From: an uncultured Clostridia bacterium
GTDB lineage: Bacteria; Bacillota; Clostridia; Oscillospirales; Ruminococcaceae
Reading direction: 5' to 3'
DNA length: 64,000 nt
Assembly: GCA_944386285.1 (NCBI GenBank)
Contig: CALXAM010000058.1
Coordinates: 1-64,000 of the forward strand
In this document: positions 53,405 to 62,243 of the stretch, piece after piece
Numbering within the stretch: position 1 is the first letter of the stretch
How the letters are laid out: every line of letters begins with the position of its first letter
The notes under the pieces: model-generated
What the model saw: the letters and a program-made list of their open reading frames with translations, nothing else
Databases searched by the model: none
Told to the model about the DNA's origin: nothing
Translations under genes and position numbers: made by a program

Positions 53405-54172
53405 GTGTGTCCCGTGCCAAGTGCAAAGCGTCCCGAAATTTTACTGCGAGATGTGACCATGCGGTTTCGGCGCACCAAAGATACGCCTACGAGTTTAAAA
53501 GAATGGATGGTATCTTTGCTAAACCCGAAAGCGAGAAAGCGAGCGGAATCGTTTTTGGCGCTCGATTCCATCAGCTTTTGTATTTATCCGGGAGAAATTG
53601 TCGGTATCATTGGGACAAACGGCTCAGGCAAAAGCACACTTTTAAAAATCATTTCCGGTGTACTGCCGCCCACTTCCGGTGTTGTTTTTGCAAACCGCAA
53701 AAAAATTGAGCTATTAACCCTCGGCACCGGATTTGATTTAGAACTCACCGGCCGCGAAAACGTCTATTTAAACGGCGCGCTCATCGGATTTACAAAACGC
53801 GGACTTGACCGAAAATATGATTCGATCGTTTCGTTTGCGGAGCTTTCAGGCTTTATGGACGAAAAAGTGCGAAACTATTCCTCCGGCATGGTGTCACGGC
53901 TTGCTTTTTCGATTGCCACATCAAAATCTACACCGCGGATTCTAATTCTTGACGAGGTACTGAGTGTCGGCGACCGGTTTTTCCGCGAAAAAAGCGAACG
54001 CCGCATCCGCGAAATGATTCAAAGCGGTTCCACTGTACTGATCGTGTCGCATTCCACACAAGTCATCCGCTCGCTCTGCACTAGAGTGCTCTGGATTGAG
54101 CGAGGAAAACTCCGCGCTGACGGCGATCCCGATACGGTTTGCCGCGCGTATGAAACGATGGGGAAATCATGA
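53405..54172 (+). CDS. ABC polysaccharide exporter ATPase (TagH/Wzt-like)
   Basis: The 255-residue ATPase has Walker A GTNGSGKST, signature NYSSGMVSRLAFS, Walker B ILILDEVLSVGD and the switch His in VSHSTQ, typical of TagH/Wzt exporters. It ends soon after the nucleotide-binding domain, so it lacks the C-terminal carbohydrate-binding domain of long Wzt proteins; polymer termination must be signalled otherwise. Starts are GTG 53405 or GTG 53414. It overlaps the next gene by ATGA. Confidence 0.93.
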   Translation: MCPVPSAKRPEILLRDVTMRFRRTKDTPTSLKEWMVSLLNPKARKRAESFLALDSISFCIYPGEIVGIIGTNGSGKSTLLKIISGVLPPTSGVVFANRKKIELLTLGTGFDLELTGRENVYLNGALIGFTKRGLDRKYDSIVSFAELSGFMDEKVRNYSSGMVSRLAFSIATSKSTPRILILDEVLSVGDRFFREKSERRIREMIQSGSTVLIVSHSTQVIRSLCTRVLWIERGKLRADGDPDTVCRAYETMGKS

Positions 54173-56172
54173 AGCGTCTTACATCTGCACTCTATTCGTT
54201 CTTTATCGCGCGTGTGCCCGGGATTCACGCACGTGTACTGCCGTTTTATGAGCGGACCAACAGCCGTGTGCTTGCGCTTTTGTATGCACTGCTGTTAAAC
54301 GTCTGCTATCTTGTAGGCTTTCGATTTCTGAAAGCTCCGCCGCCCTACCGTGAAAAAAAGCTGTTTTGGGCATCCAGTGAATCCGCGCGCGCACCCCTTT
54401 GCAGTCCAAAAGACTTTGCTTCGTCACTTTGTGCGTTCGATGTGATTTCGTTCGACATTTTTGACACACTCATTCTGCGCCGTGTATCAAAACCGGAGGA
54501 AGTCTTTTTCTTTGTCGGAATGGCGCTTTGCTATCCTGACTTCTGCACGATCCGAAAATCCGCCGAACAGCAGGCACGTGTATACGCCTATCAAAACACC
54601 GGCTCCTATGAAGTGACGCTTTTTGAGATCTGGGATGTGCTCTCCAAACAAACGGGAATCCCTAAAGAACTCGGCATCCAAACAGAACTTCGCTGTGAGC
54701 GCGCCTGCTGCTTTGCAAATCCGTATTTAAAAGAGGTCATCGCGCTCTTACAGCAGGCGAATAAGCCCATTGTTCTGTGCTCGGATACCTATTTGACCGA
54801 ACCGATGATCGACGATCTGCTCACTTCGTGCGGGTATCAGTCACTTCACACCCGCTATCTCTCCTGCGCATTCCGTCAAAGCAAGGCAGAAAGCCGTTTG
54901 TTTGTCACGATGTATCAAACAGAGGGAAAACATCGGTCAATCGTTCACGTCGGCGATCATCCCATATCCGATCAGGCGCATGCAAAAGCGCGCGGTCTTT
55001 CGGTGATCCCGTACCGCAATGTGAATGCACTCGGCGCACCGTACCGCACCGATGATCTTTCTCCGATTGTGGGTTCACTGTACCGCGGCATCACGAACGC
55101 ACATCTGTATGCCTCAGACCGCTGTTATTCGCGCGCATATGAATACGGCTATTTATACGGTGGGCTGTTTGTGACAGGCTTCTGCGCATTTATTCACAAA
55201 ACGGCACAACTTTGCCATGTGGACACGCTGCTATTCTTATCACGTGACGGTGCTGTTTTGCAAAAGGCATATCATCTGCTATACGCAGAGCAGGCACTTC
55301 CCACGAAATATGTATACTGGTCGCGTCGCGCCGCCACAAAACTCACAGCCGGTTACTACCGCGCACTGTATTTTGCACGCTTTTTCGGCGAGATGCAAAA
55401 CCCAAACGAAACGATCCGCGACCGGTTTGAGAAAGCAGAGCTCACTCCGCTCCTTGCTCCTTTCTGCCGTCAGACCGGCTGTTCTCCGGACACGCGCTAT
55501 ACGCATAAAACAAGCATGTTGGTCACAGACTATTTAAAAGCCCACATGGACGATGTGCTTTCCTGCTATGCGCCGCAACGCGCAGCCGCAAACGCCGTGT
55601 TTTCCGATCTGTTAAAAAATTGCCGCCATGCCGCCTGCGTCGATATCGGATGGGCGGGAAGCAATCTATTTTTGCTGTTTTATCTGGTAAATGAGTTATT
55701 TTCGATTCCCTGCAAGCTGACCGGCATCTTAGGCGGAACCACTTCACAAAATATTTCGCCAAACGACACACCCGAGCCGTTTTTGGCAAACGGCACGTTT
55801 TTTTCGTATCTCTTTTCGATGGGCCAAAACCGTGATCTCTTTTCATTTCACCGCCCATTGTCCGGCCATAACCTGGCATTTGAGCTGCTGCTCGGCGATA
55901 CAACCGGCACATTTTTAGGTTACTATCCGGACGCACAGGGAAACCCCACTGCGCGGTTTTCAGGTGGATTTTCCTCATACACACCGGAGATTCACCGTGG
56001 GATTCTCGATTTCTGCGCACAGTATAAGTGTGCTTGCGACGCGCTTTCCCTTCCCGTTTTTATCAGCGGACGGGATGCTTATGCACCGATGAAAGCCGTG
56101 TTAAGCTCAAAGAACCGTGCATATTTAAAGCAGTTTGAGGAGGAATTTGATGAAGGCGCTGTATTGCCGTAG
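54169..56172 (+). CDS. HAD-family hydrolase with C-terminal FLSRDG/VDxGW domain (COG5610-like)
   Basis: The 667-residue protein has a HAD phosphatase-like domain from about residue 90: SFDIFDTLILRR (Asp96 nucleophile, Asp99), VLCSDTYLTEPM and HVGDHPISD. The second half has FLSRDG (356-361), YVYWSRRAATKL, ACVDIGWAGSNLF (about 490-503) and FELLLGDTTGTFLGYY, the domain repeated alone in the gene at 51606. Such proteins occur in capsule and wall-glycan loci; the HAD part may remove phosphate from a sugar precursor. Exact reaction unknown. Confidence 0.8.
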   Translation: MKRLTSALYSFFIARVPGIHARVLPFYERTNSRVLALLYALLLNVCYLVGFRFLKAPPPYREKKLFWASSESARAPLCSPKDFASSLCAFDVISFDIFDTLILRRVSKPEEVFFFVGMALCYPDFCTIRKSAEQQARVYAYQNTGSYEVTLFEIWDVLSKQTGIPKELGIQTELRCERACCFANPYLKEVIALLQQANKPIVLCSDTYLTEPMIDDLLTSCGYQSLHTRYLSCAFRQSKAESRLFVTMYQTEGKHRSIVHVGDHPISDQAHAKARGLSVIPYRNVNALGAPYRTDDLSPIVGSLYRGITNAHLYASDRCYSRAYEYGYLYGGLFVTGFCAFIHKTAQLCHVDTLLFLSRDGAVLQKAYHLLYAEQALPTKYVYWSRRAATKLTAGYYRALYFARFFGEMQNPNETIRDRFEKAELTPLLAPFCRQTGCSPDTRYTHKTSMLVTDYLKAHMDDVLSCYAPQRAAANAVFSDLLKNCRHAACVDIGWAGSNLFLLFYLVNELFSIPCKLTGILGGTTSQNISPNDTPEPFLANGTFFSYLFSMGQNRDLFSFHRPLSGHNLAFELLLGDTTGTFLGYYPDAQGNPTARFSGGFSSYTPEIHRGILDFCAQYKCACDALSLPVFISGRDAYAPMKAVLSSKNRAYLKQFEEEFDEGAVLP

Positions 56173-57124
56173 TCTGCCGGTGCTCTATCATGCAGTGAGC
56201 GCATATCAGCTATTGGAAGTTCTGCTCCACCGCATACTCGTGCATCCAAATGAGCCGGCAGTGCTGGTTGTCCCCGATTTCATCAAAGAAAAGTACCCGA
56301 ATATCATGCTGATCGCTTCCCGCCGTTTGTTTGACCGCGTCGGTTTGTTTCCCTATACGCAAATTCCGCATACGACCGAACCGGAAATCACCGCACGCGC
56401 CTTAAACGCTTGGGAAGTGCTGTTTGGTGATACCCGTTTTTCACGCATTTATGTGGCGGGCGCGCATTTTTATTTTTCGCTTTGCCTCATACAAAAAGGA
56501 CTGCCTTTTTCGATGTTTGAAGATGCCGCAGGAATGCTCACACGCCCGCGGACACTGTTTGCATCGCTTTTAAAAACATATCCTGTGCAGGCGGCAATCG
56601 CCGCAAAGTATGGACTGTTCACCGGCGAACACCCGCTCGTTCAAACAGTCATTTGCTTAACGCGTGCACAGGCATTTGTGCCGCAGTCAGTTCGGTGCGA
56701 AAATTTCTGCGTAGAGGATGCGCTCGAAGCACTCTCCAAAAAGCAACGCCGCAAAATCGTATCGCTGTTTGTGCGCGCGCCGATTCACACGCAGGCAAAC
56801 GCCGTGTTTTTGACACAGCAGCTGTCTGCACTCGGTATCCTTTCGGGGGAGGAACAGCACACGTTTTACCGCGCGCTCTTCGCTTCACTTCCAGAAAACA
56901 CCCGATTGTTTTTAAAAGTGCATCCCGACGATAAAACCGACTATACCGCGCTGTTGCCGGATGCGCAGATCTGCACGGCACCATTTCCGTCGGAGCTGTT
57001 GCCCTATGTACTCACACCGCTTCCGAAAAGCCTGTATACTGCCGGTTCCACCGGTTATCATAATCTTGTGCACCACTTTCGTGTCTATCAACCAAAAGGA
57101 GGGGTTTGGTGTCCCGTATCCTGA
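56150..57124 (+). CDS. Putative CMP-sugar glycosyltransferase (sialyltransferase-like), copy A
   Basis: The 324-residue protein resembles GT-B transferases of the bacterial sialyltransferase group: ED at 124-125 (FEDAAG, where the group has a D/E-D/E-G triad; here G is A), HP at 258-259 (LFLKVHPDD) and ST at 300-301 (TAGSTGY). These enzymes use CMP-activated sugars. The start ATG 56150 follows AGGAGG and overlaps the HAD gene's end by 23 bases. Family assignment is by motif only; an acceptor cannot be given. Confidence 0.6.
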   Translation: MKALYCRSLPVLYHAVSAYQLLEVLLHRILVHPNEPAVLVVPDFIKEKYPNIMLIASRRLFDRVGLFPYTQIPHTTEPEITARALNAWEVLFGDTRFSRIYVAGAHFYFSLCLIQKGLPFSMFEDAAGMLTRPRTLFASLLKTYPVQAAIAAKYGLFTGEHPLVQTVICLTRAQAFVPQSVRCENFCVEDALEALSKKQRRKIVSLFVRAPIHTQANAVFLTQQLSALGILSGEEQHTFYRALFASLPENTRLFLKVHPDDKTDYTALLPDAQICTAPFPSELLPYVLTPLPKSLYTAGSTGYHNLVHHFRVYQPKGGVWCPVS

Positions 57125-58188
57125 TTCTCGTCAATTCCGTCTATCAGCTCTTGACGACAGTTCATTTAAAATGCACACTGTTATCCGATACCCACGCTGA
57201 TATTCTGCTGACCGACGTGCTCCCCGACGCGCGTGCGCGTATCTTGCCGCTTCAGGAAAGTGCGTTGTTTTCCCGCGTACTGTATGCCTCGTCCGCATCG
57301 TTTAACGCGCAGTATGCCAATGCATCCAAACAGTCTCTCGACGAGGTATTCTTACAACCGCTCACAACACTCAACACACTGATAAGCGAGCCGCTTACTT
57401 CCTATGACTCCATCTTTTTTTCAAACTTCGACCCGTTTCTGCGACTGATTGCTTGTGTCTACTACAGCGCGCCCTGCGATTTTTTCTGCTATGAGGACGG
57501 GTTTTCCTCGTATGTCATTTCGTTTCTAAATCCAAAGCGCGCCGCTATCAACACGCATCCGCAGGCAGTGAAGATCAGCGAAAAACTGCGCGCATTTTAT
57601 CTGTTTGAACCGACACTTGCCATGCGGGGTGATTCCGTTGCAAACCGACGGATTCCAACCATTGATCCGCAGAATCATTCGTTTGTCGCACTGTTAAACC
57701 GAATTTTTTCGTATACGCCGCCACCATCTTTTCCTGATTTCTTATTTTTGGAGCAGTCGTTTCGCGCAGAACGCATTCAAACAAACGATGCAGAACTCAT
57801 GGCGATGTGCAAGCAATTCGCCTCCCCGCGCCGATTTTTTATCAAACCGCACCCACGCTGTGAGGATGACATGTTCTATCCGGCGCGGCTCTTTTCCGGG
57901 TCTGCGCCGATCGAGCTGTATCTCTTAAACGGAATGTACAGGCACACTACGCTTTTAACCGTTTGTTCAAACGGTGCCCTGTCCGGCCGGATTGCGCTCG
58001 GCATGCAAAACGAAATCGTACTGCTATATAAACTCTTTTCCGGCAAAGTGCTCTGGAAAGAGGACGACGTATTAAAACGGTATTTACACGCGTTTTCCCG
58101 GCGGTTTCCGGATGCACACTGTTATGTGCCAAACACATCCCATGAACTTGAGGATATTCTGCGCGTATTAGGAGGAAACAATGAGTAA
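57109..58188 (+). CDS. Putative CMP-sugar glycosyltransferase (sialyltransferase-like), copy B
   Basis: The 359-residue protein has the same motif order as copy A: EDG near 130-132 (CYEDGFSSYV), HP near 249 (FFIKPHPRCED) and a Ser-rich loop SNG near 288 (VCSNGALSG). The triad is intact here, as in GT52 and polysialyltransferase families. GTG 57109 is 6 bases after AGGAGG; TTG 57106 is possible. It overlaps copy A by 16 bases. Copy A and B probably add the same or related CMP-activated sugars in turn. Confidence 0.65.
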   Translation: MSRILILVNSVYQLLTTVHLKCTLLSDTHADILLTDVLPDARARILPLQESALFSRVLYASSASFNAQYANASKQSLDEVFLQPLTTLNTLISEPLTSYDSIFFSNFDPFLRLIACVYYSAPCDFFCYEDGFSSYVISFLNPKRAAINTHPQAVKISEKLRAFYLFEPTLAMRGDSVANRRIPTIDPQNHSFVALLNRIFSYTPPPSFPDFLFLEQSFRAERIQTNDAELMAMCKQFASPRRFFIKPHPRCEDDMFYPARLFSGSAPIELYLLNGMYRHTTLLTVCSNGALSGRIALGMQNEIVLLYKLFSGKVLWKEDDVLKRYLHAFSRRFPDAHCYVPNTSHELEDILRVLGGNNE

Positions 58189-59911
58189 GGAAGTTTTAGT
58201 TTCGGTCGTGATTCCCGTCTATGAGGTGGAGGACTATCTTGCGCGTGCTGTCGATTCCGTGCTTGCACAAACGCTCTCCTCCATCGAAATCATCTTAGTC
58301 GATGACGGCAGCACCGATGACAGTGCACAAATCTGCGACGAATACGCCGCGCGCTATCCCGAAACAATCCGCGTCGTCCACAAACAAAATGAAGGCCTCG
58401 GCCTTGCACGCAATACAGGGGCTGCACTTGCACGCGGAAAATATCTGGCGTTTATTGATTCGGACGATACAATTGACCCTACGATGTACGCATCCATGGC
58501 AGCGATCGCAGAGGAAAACAGCTGCGATGTCGTGATGTGCGATGTCATGATTCACTATGTGGCAGAGGATAAAACGACGGTCGTTTCGTCCTATCCATCA
58601 CAGATGGTCGATCTGTGCGACTATATTGCAAACGGTAACAACATCACCTACAGTGTCAACAAGCTGTTTCTGCGCGAGTGGTTTTCCTCATTTGCATACG
58701 AAAAAATGCTGTTTGAAGATATCGCGCTGATTCCCGCCGCCATGACGCACTGCCGCACGCTCGGTTATGTCGCTGAGCCGTTTTATCACTACTACCGCCG
58801 GCCGAACACGCTTTCCACCACGGTACAAGGTGCGCTCGGCGATGTGGTCGTGGCATTCAAGCTGTTTTTGGATCGATGCAATCCCGTTTTCCGCGAAGAA
58901 GCGGTGTACTGTGCGGCACGTCAGATTTACTGGAATATGATGCAGTCGCGCGTGCTGTTAAAGGCCGATTTTATCACGCTATTACACGAATACGAAGCCG
59001 ATTTTTTAAAAAACAGCTATATCCGGCAAGATAAGACCATTTCCCGTCTGCTTCCATTTTGCAGTGAATCAGTCATTCCGGAACGATTTTTGTGCGTCCA
59101 CCTGTTCCGTCCGCTGCCCGACGATTTCCTGCCCACGCTCACCGAAACATTCCCTCGCGCTTCCATCGTGCAAGCGGATGAACGGATTTTAAGTGCCATT
59201 CCCCTGCCGGAATCGGTACAGCATGCGCTCGATACAGGAAATGTCACCTTTGCGGAGGAATATGTATCCCTTTATCTGCTGTACCGGCTGGGCGGCATTG
59301 TATTAACGCCCGAAACCCGTGCACAGCTTGCACTTAAAACGCTGCGCACCTTGCGTGTCTTCTTCGGTTTTTCGTCGGAAGAGACGTTGTTCACCGGCTG
59401 CTTCGGCGCGCTCAAAGGTCATTATGTCATCCGCATGCTCCTTGACAGTTATAACTCACCGAGTATCGTAAATACCGCCTGTCTGCCGCTTGCAAACCGG
59501 ATGCGTGATCTGTTATGCGTCCAGTTCGGACTGCGCTTAAACGGCAGAAAACAGCTTCTGCACAAAGAAATTTCCGTGCTTCTCCCAAGTGTGCTTGCCT
59601 ATGACATGCAAGACGGCGAAAACTGTGCGAAACGCGCCGACATCAAGGTGCCGGACGGCTATGAGTGTGTAAGCCACGAAGTACTCGCCTTTTGGTCTGC
59701 GCGCATTCTTGAAAACTGGAATTTATACAAATCCCTGCGTGATACGCGTCCCGGCACACCGCCGCCAAAACCTGCACCATCATCACAGCGCGGCATCAGT
59801 GAAGCAGAGCTTGCCGCACACATTCAACAGGTGATGGATAACTATGAGCACTCCACAAGCTGGCGTATCACAAAGCCGCTGCGCGCACTTGCAAATCTAT
59901 TCAGAAAGTGA
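58181..59911 (+). CDS. GT2 glycosyltransferase with degenerate second domain
   Basis: The 576-residue protein has a complete N-terminal GT2 domain (VSVVIPVYEVEDYL, ILVDDGSTDDS, ARNTGAALARGKYLAFIDSDDTID). Residues about 300-420 resemble a GT32 sugar-binding-DxD region (EEYVSLYLLYRLGGIVL, TLFTGCFGALKGH), but the usual DxD after the LGG motif is absent (LGGIVLTPETR). The C-terminus has a coiled-coil-like stretch and the text SWRITKPLRAL common at the ends of envelope glycosyltransferases. The second domain may only bind acceptor. Its start overlaps copy B by 8 bases. Confidence 0.85.
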   Translation: MSKEVLVSVVIPVYEVEDYLARAVDSVLAQTLSSIEIILVDDGSTDDSAQICDEYAARYPETIRVVHKQNEGLGLARNTGAALARGKYLAFIDSDDTIDPTMYASMAAIAEENSCDVVMCDVMIHYVAEDKTTVVSSYPSQMVDLCDYIANGNNITYSVNKLFLREWFSSFAYEKMLFEDIALIPAAMTHCRTLGYVAEPFYHYYRRPNTLSTTVQGALGDVVVAFKLFLDRCNPVFREEAVYCAARQIYWNMMQSRVLLKADFITLLHEYEADFLKNSYIRQDKTISRLLPFCSESVIPERFLCVHLFRPLPDDFLPTLTETFPRASIVQADERILSAIPLPESVQHALDTGNVTFAEEYVSLYLLYRLGGIVLTPETRAQLALKTLRTLRVFFGFSSEETLFTGCFGALKGHYVIRMLLDSYNSPSIVNTACLPLANRMRDLLCVQFGLRLNGRKQLLHKEISVLLPSVLAYDMQDGENCAKRADIKVPDGYECVSHEVLAFWSARILENWNLYKSLRDTRPGTPPPKPAPSSQRGISEAELAAHIQQVMDNYEHSTSWRITKPLRALANLFRK

Positions 59912-59921
59912 GGAAAAAGAC

Positions 59922-60668
59922 ATGCAATTTGCGGTCATCATTCCGGCACGCGCAAACTCCACCCGGTTTAAAAACAAGCCGCTTGCCGATTTATGCGGCA
60001 AGCCGATGATCTGGTGGGTATATCACCGCGCAATCAAAGCCAAGCGTCCCACCTATGTCTACGTTGCAACCGACAGTCAGGAAATCTCCGAGGTTTGCCA
60101 CTCATTTTCAATTCCGACCATTCTCACGTCACCTGATCTTCAAACGAGTACAGAGCGCATCTATGAAACATCCAAATCCGTTCCTGCCGATTTTTATGTC
60201 TGTGTAAACGGAGATGAACCACTCGTTTCGCCTGATTTGATTGATCGGATTATTCCCGATTCGCCGCCGGACACGTTTTTTGTATCGAATCTCATGACTG
60301 CCGTGCATTCTCCAGCAGAAGTCGTCGACGAATCAAACATCAAGGTTGTGGTGGATACGAATCAAAATGCACTGCTTTTCTCCCGCAGTCCGATTCCCCA
60401 TCCAAAGGCAAGTCTTTCGTTTTCGTACTACAAGCATTTAGGCATTTTGGGCTACACAAAAGAAGCACTCCGATTTTTTGCAGAAACGAAAAAGGGACCG
60501 CTCGAAGCGATCGAGGATATCAACGAACTGCGCTTTTTGGAACACGGAAAATCGGTTCATATGATCGCTGTGGAAGCCGACACGCTATCCGTCGATACAC
60601 CGAAAGACCTTGATTATGTACGAAACGTGTTGAGCGAAGCACTACAAAAAGGAGAAGTGGTCATTTGA
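59922..60668 (+). CDS. KdsB-like CTP:3-deoxy-ulosonate cytidylyltransferase
   Basis: The 248-residue protein follows KdsB along its length: FAVIIPARANSTRFKNKPLADLCGKPMIWWV, LQTSTERIYE, CVNGDEPLVSP, VVVDTNQNALLFSRSPIPHP, YKHLGILGY and the ending VDTPKDLDYVRN. KdsB makes CMP-Kdo from CTP and Kdo; relatives activate other 2-ulosonic acids. CMP-Kdo enzymes belong mainly to Gram-negatives, so the sugar here is uncertain. ATG 59922 follows GAGGAAAAAG; the longer frame runs into the GT2 gene. Confidence 0.87.
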   Translation: MQFAVIIPARANSTRFKNKPLADLCGKPMIWWVYHRAIKAKRPTYVYVATDSQEISEVCHSFSIPTILTSPDLQTSTERIYETSKSVPADFYVCVNGDEPLVSPDLIDRIIPDSPPDTFFVSNLMTAVHSPAEVVDESNIKVVVDTNQNALLFSRSPIPHPKASLSFSYYKHLGILGYTKEALRFFAETKKGPLEAIEDINELRFLEHGKSVHMIAVEADTLSVDTPKDLDYVRNVLSEALQKGEVVI

Positions 60669-62191
60669 GTATCCAGGTTTTAGACTGTACGCTTCGTGAC
60701 GGCGGTTATGTAAACGACTGGCGTTTTTTAAAAAAGACGACCGCCGCTATTTTGAAAAAGCTCGCCTGCGCAAACATTGACATTGTCGAATGCGGATTTT
60801 TAACCGATGCGCCGCACGACAGCGAATGCACACTGTTCTCTTCACCGGCAGAGATTCAGTCACTTCTACCCAAACCATCACATCACACCATGTTTGTCGC
60901 AATGATTGCGATGGGAGAGCATGCGCTTTCTCCTGACGAACTGCCGCCGTGTGATCCAAACGGCATCACCGGTATTCGGCTCACCTTCCACAAAGATGAG
61001 ATCGACCGTGCGATCGAATGGGCAGCATGGATTCAGCAAAAAGGATACCGCGTATTTATGCAGCCGGTCGGTACCGTGTTTTATTCAGATTTAGAGCTTC
61101 TTTCTTTGGTCGAGCGCATGAATGCACTTTCCCCCTATGCGTTTTATATTGTCGATACGCTCGGCAGTATGTACCGAAACGATGTTTCGCATCGGTTTTA
61201 TCTCATGGATAAAAACTTAGACGAGGCAATTCACATCGGCTTTCACGGGCATAATAATTTACAGCTTGCATTTTCAAACGCGCAGGTACTCGGTAAAATC
61301 CAAACAAAGCGTACACTGATTCTCGATGCCTCTGTCTATGGCATGGGACGCGGTGCGGGCAATCTTCCTACCGAGCTCATCACGCAGTATATCAACGAGA
61401 ACATCGCCACTCGATACGATGTGACAAAAGTAATGGACATTTACGATGAGTACATTGCCGACATTCGAAAGCAGTATGAATGGGGCTACTCAATGGCATA
61501 TCACATTGCTGCAAGCCATGTCTGCCATCCGAATTATGCCTCGTATCTCATCAATAAGCAAACACTCACTGTCAAAGATATTGACACAATTATCCGTCAG
61601 ATTCCCATAACTGATAAAATGTTGTTTAACCGCGCACTGATTGAGCGATTGTATGTTGCGTTTCAAAACAAAACGATTGATGACCACAATGCGATTAAAA
61701 CGCTTTCCCATCTTATTGGTAACCGTCCTGTTCTACTGCTCTCACCGCAGTTTGCCGGTGCAGATATAAACGATGACGTGCAGGCACTGATCAATCAAAC
61801 GTCACCATTTGTCATCTCTGTTCATTTCCTGAGTGACAAAATAAAAACCGACGCCTGCTTTTTCAGTAACCACAAACGTCTTGATCAAATGAATACCGAC
61901 CTGACCACACAGCCTGGTATCACGTTGATTGTCACGTCCAATCTAAAACCTCCGACGCGCTCGCAGACAATCGTGGCCGATTACGCAAGTTGCCGCAATA
62001 CCGAGCCGCTTGTGGCAGATAACGCAGGACTGATGCTTTTAACGCTTCTTGCACGTTGCAACGTAAAAAAAGTGTTCTGTGCCGGATTTGATGATTTTTC
62101 ACCAAACACACAAAATAATGCACATTGCACAGCAATACAATCTGCACTTGAAAACATCAAACAAAATATTTTTGTGCACCTACTTTCGTAA
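60665..62191 (+). CDS. DRE-TIM (HMGL-like) aldolase with extra C-terminal domain
   Basis: Residues 1-340 form a DRE-TIM aldolase: LDCTLRDGGYVNDW (6-19), ECGF, HGHNN metal site (194-198) and GMGRGAGNLPTEL (226-238), closest by text to 4-hydroxy-2-oxovalerate aldolases that join pyruvate to an aldehyde. Residues about 345-508 form a second Rossmann-like domain (PVLLLSPQFAGADI, DACFFSNHKRLD, NAGLMLLTLLARCNVKKVFCAGFDDF) resembling DUF115-type folds. It starts with TTG overlapping the KdsB-like stop after AAAAGGAG. It may make the ulosonic acid that KdsB activates. Confidence 0.82.
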   Translation: MSIQVLDCTLRDGGYVNDWRFLKKTTAAILKKLACANIDIVECGFLTDAPHDSECTLFSSPAEIQSLLPKPSHHTMFVAMIAMGEHALSPDELPPCDPNGITGIRLTFHKDEIDRAIEWAAWIQQKGYRVFMQPVGTVFYSDLELLSLVERMNALSPYAFYIVDTLGSMYRNDVSHRFYLMDKNLDEAIHIGFHGHNNLQLAFSNAQVLGKIQTKRTLILDASVYGMGRGAGNLPTELITQYINENIATRYDVTKVMDIYDEYIADIRKQYEWGYSMAYHIAASHVCHPNYASYLINKQTLTVKDIDTIIRQIPITDKMLFNRALIERLYVAFQNKTIDDHNAIKTLSHLIGNRPVLLLSPQFAGADINDDVQALINQTSPFVISVHFLSDKIKTDACFFSNHKRLDQMNTDLTTQPGITLIVTSNLKPPTRSQTIVADYASCRNTEPLVADNAGLMLLTLLARCNVKKVFCAGFDDFSPNTQNNAHCTAIQSALENIKQNIFVHLLS

Positions 62192-62203
62192 ATTGAAAAC
62201 ACA

Positions 62204-62243
62204 AAAAAGACCACCGGAACAAAACTGTTCCGGTGGTCTTTTT
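62204..62243. terminator. Terminator ending the polysaccharide operon
   Basis: AAAAAGACCACCGGAACA and TGTTCCGGTGGTCTTTTT are 18-base perfect arms around 4 bases; T-runs on both strands serve this operon and the convergent AP2 gene. Confidence 0.9.

Noticed and set aside
59922-60668. Annotation as CMP-sialic acid synthetase (NeuA)
   Set aside because: The order and text of motifs (TERIYE, NGDEPLV, FSRSPIPHP, VDTPKDLDYV) follow KdsB and not NeuA.
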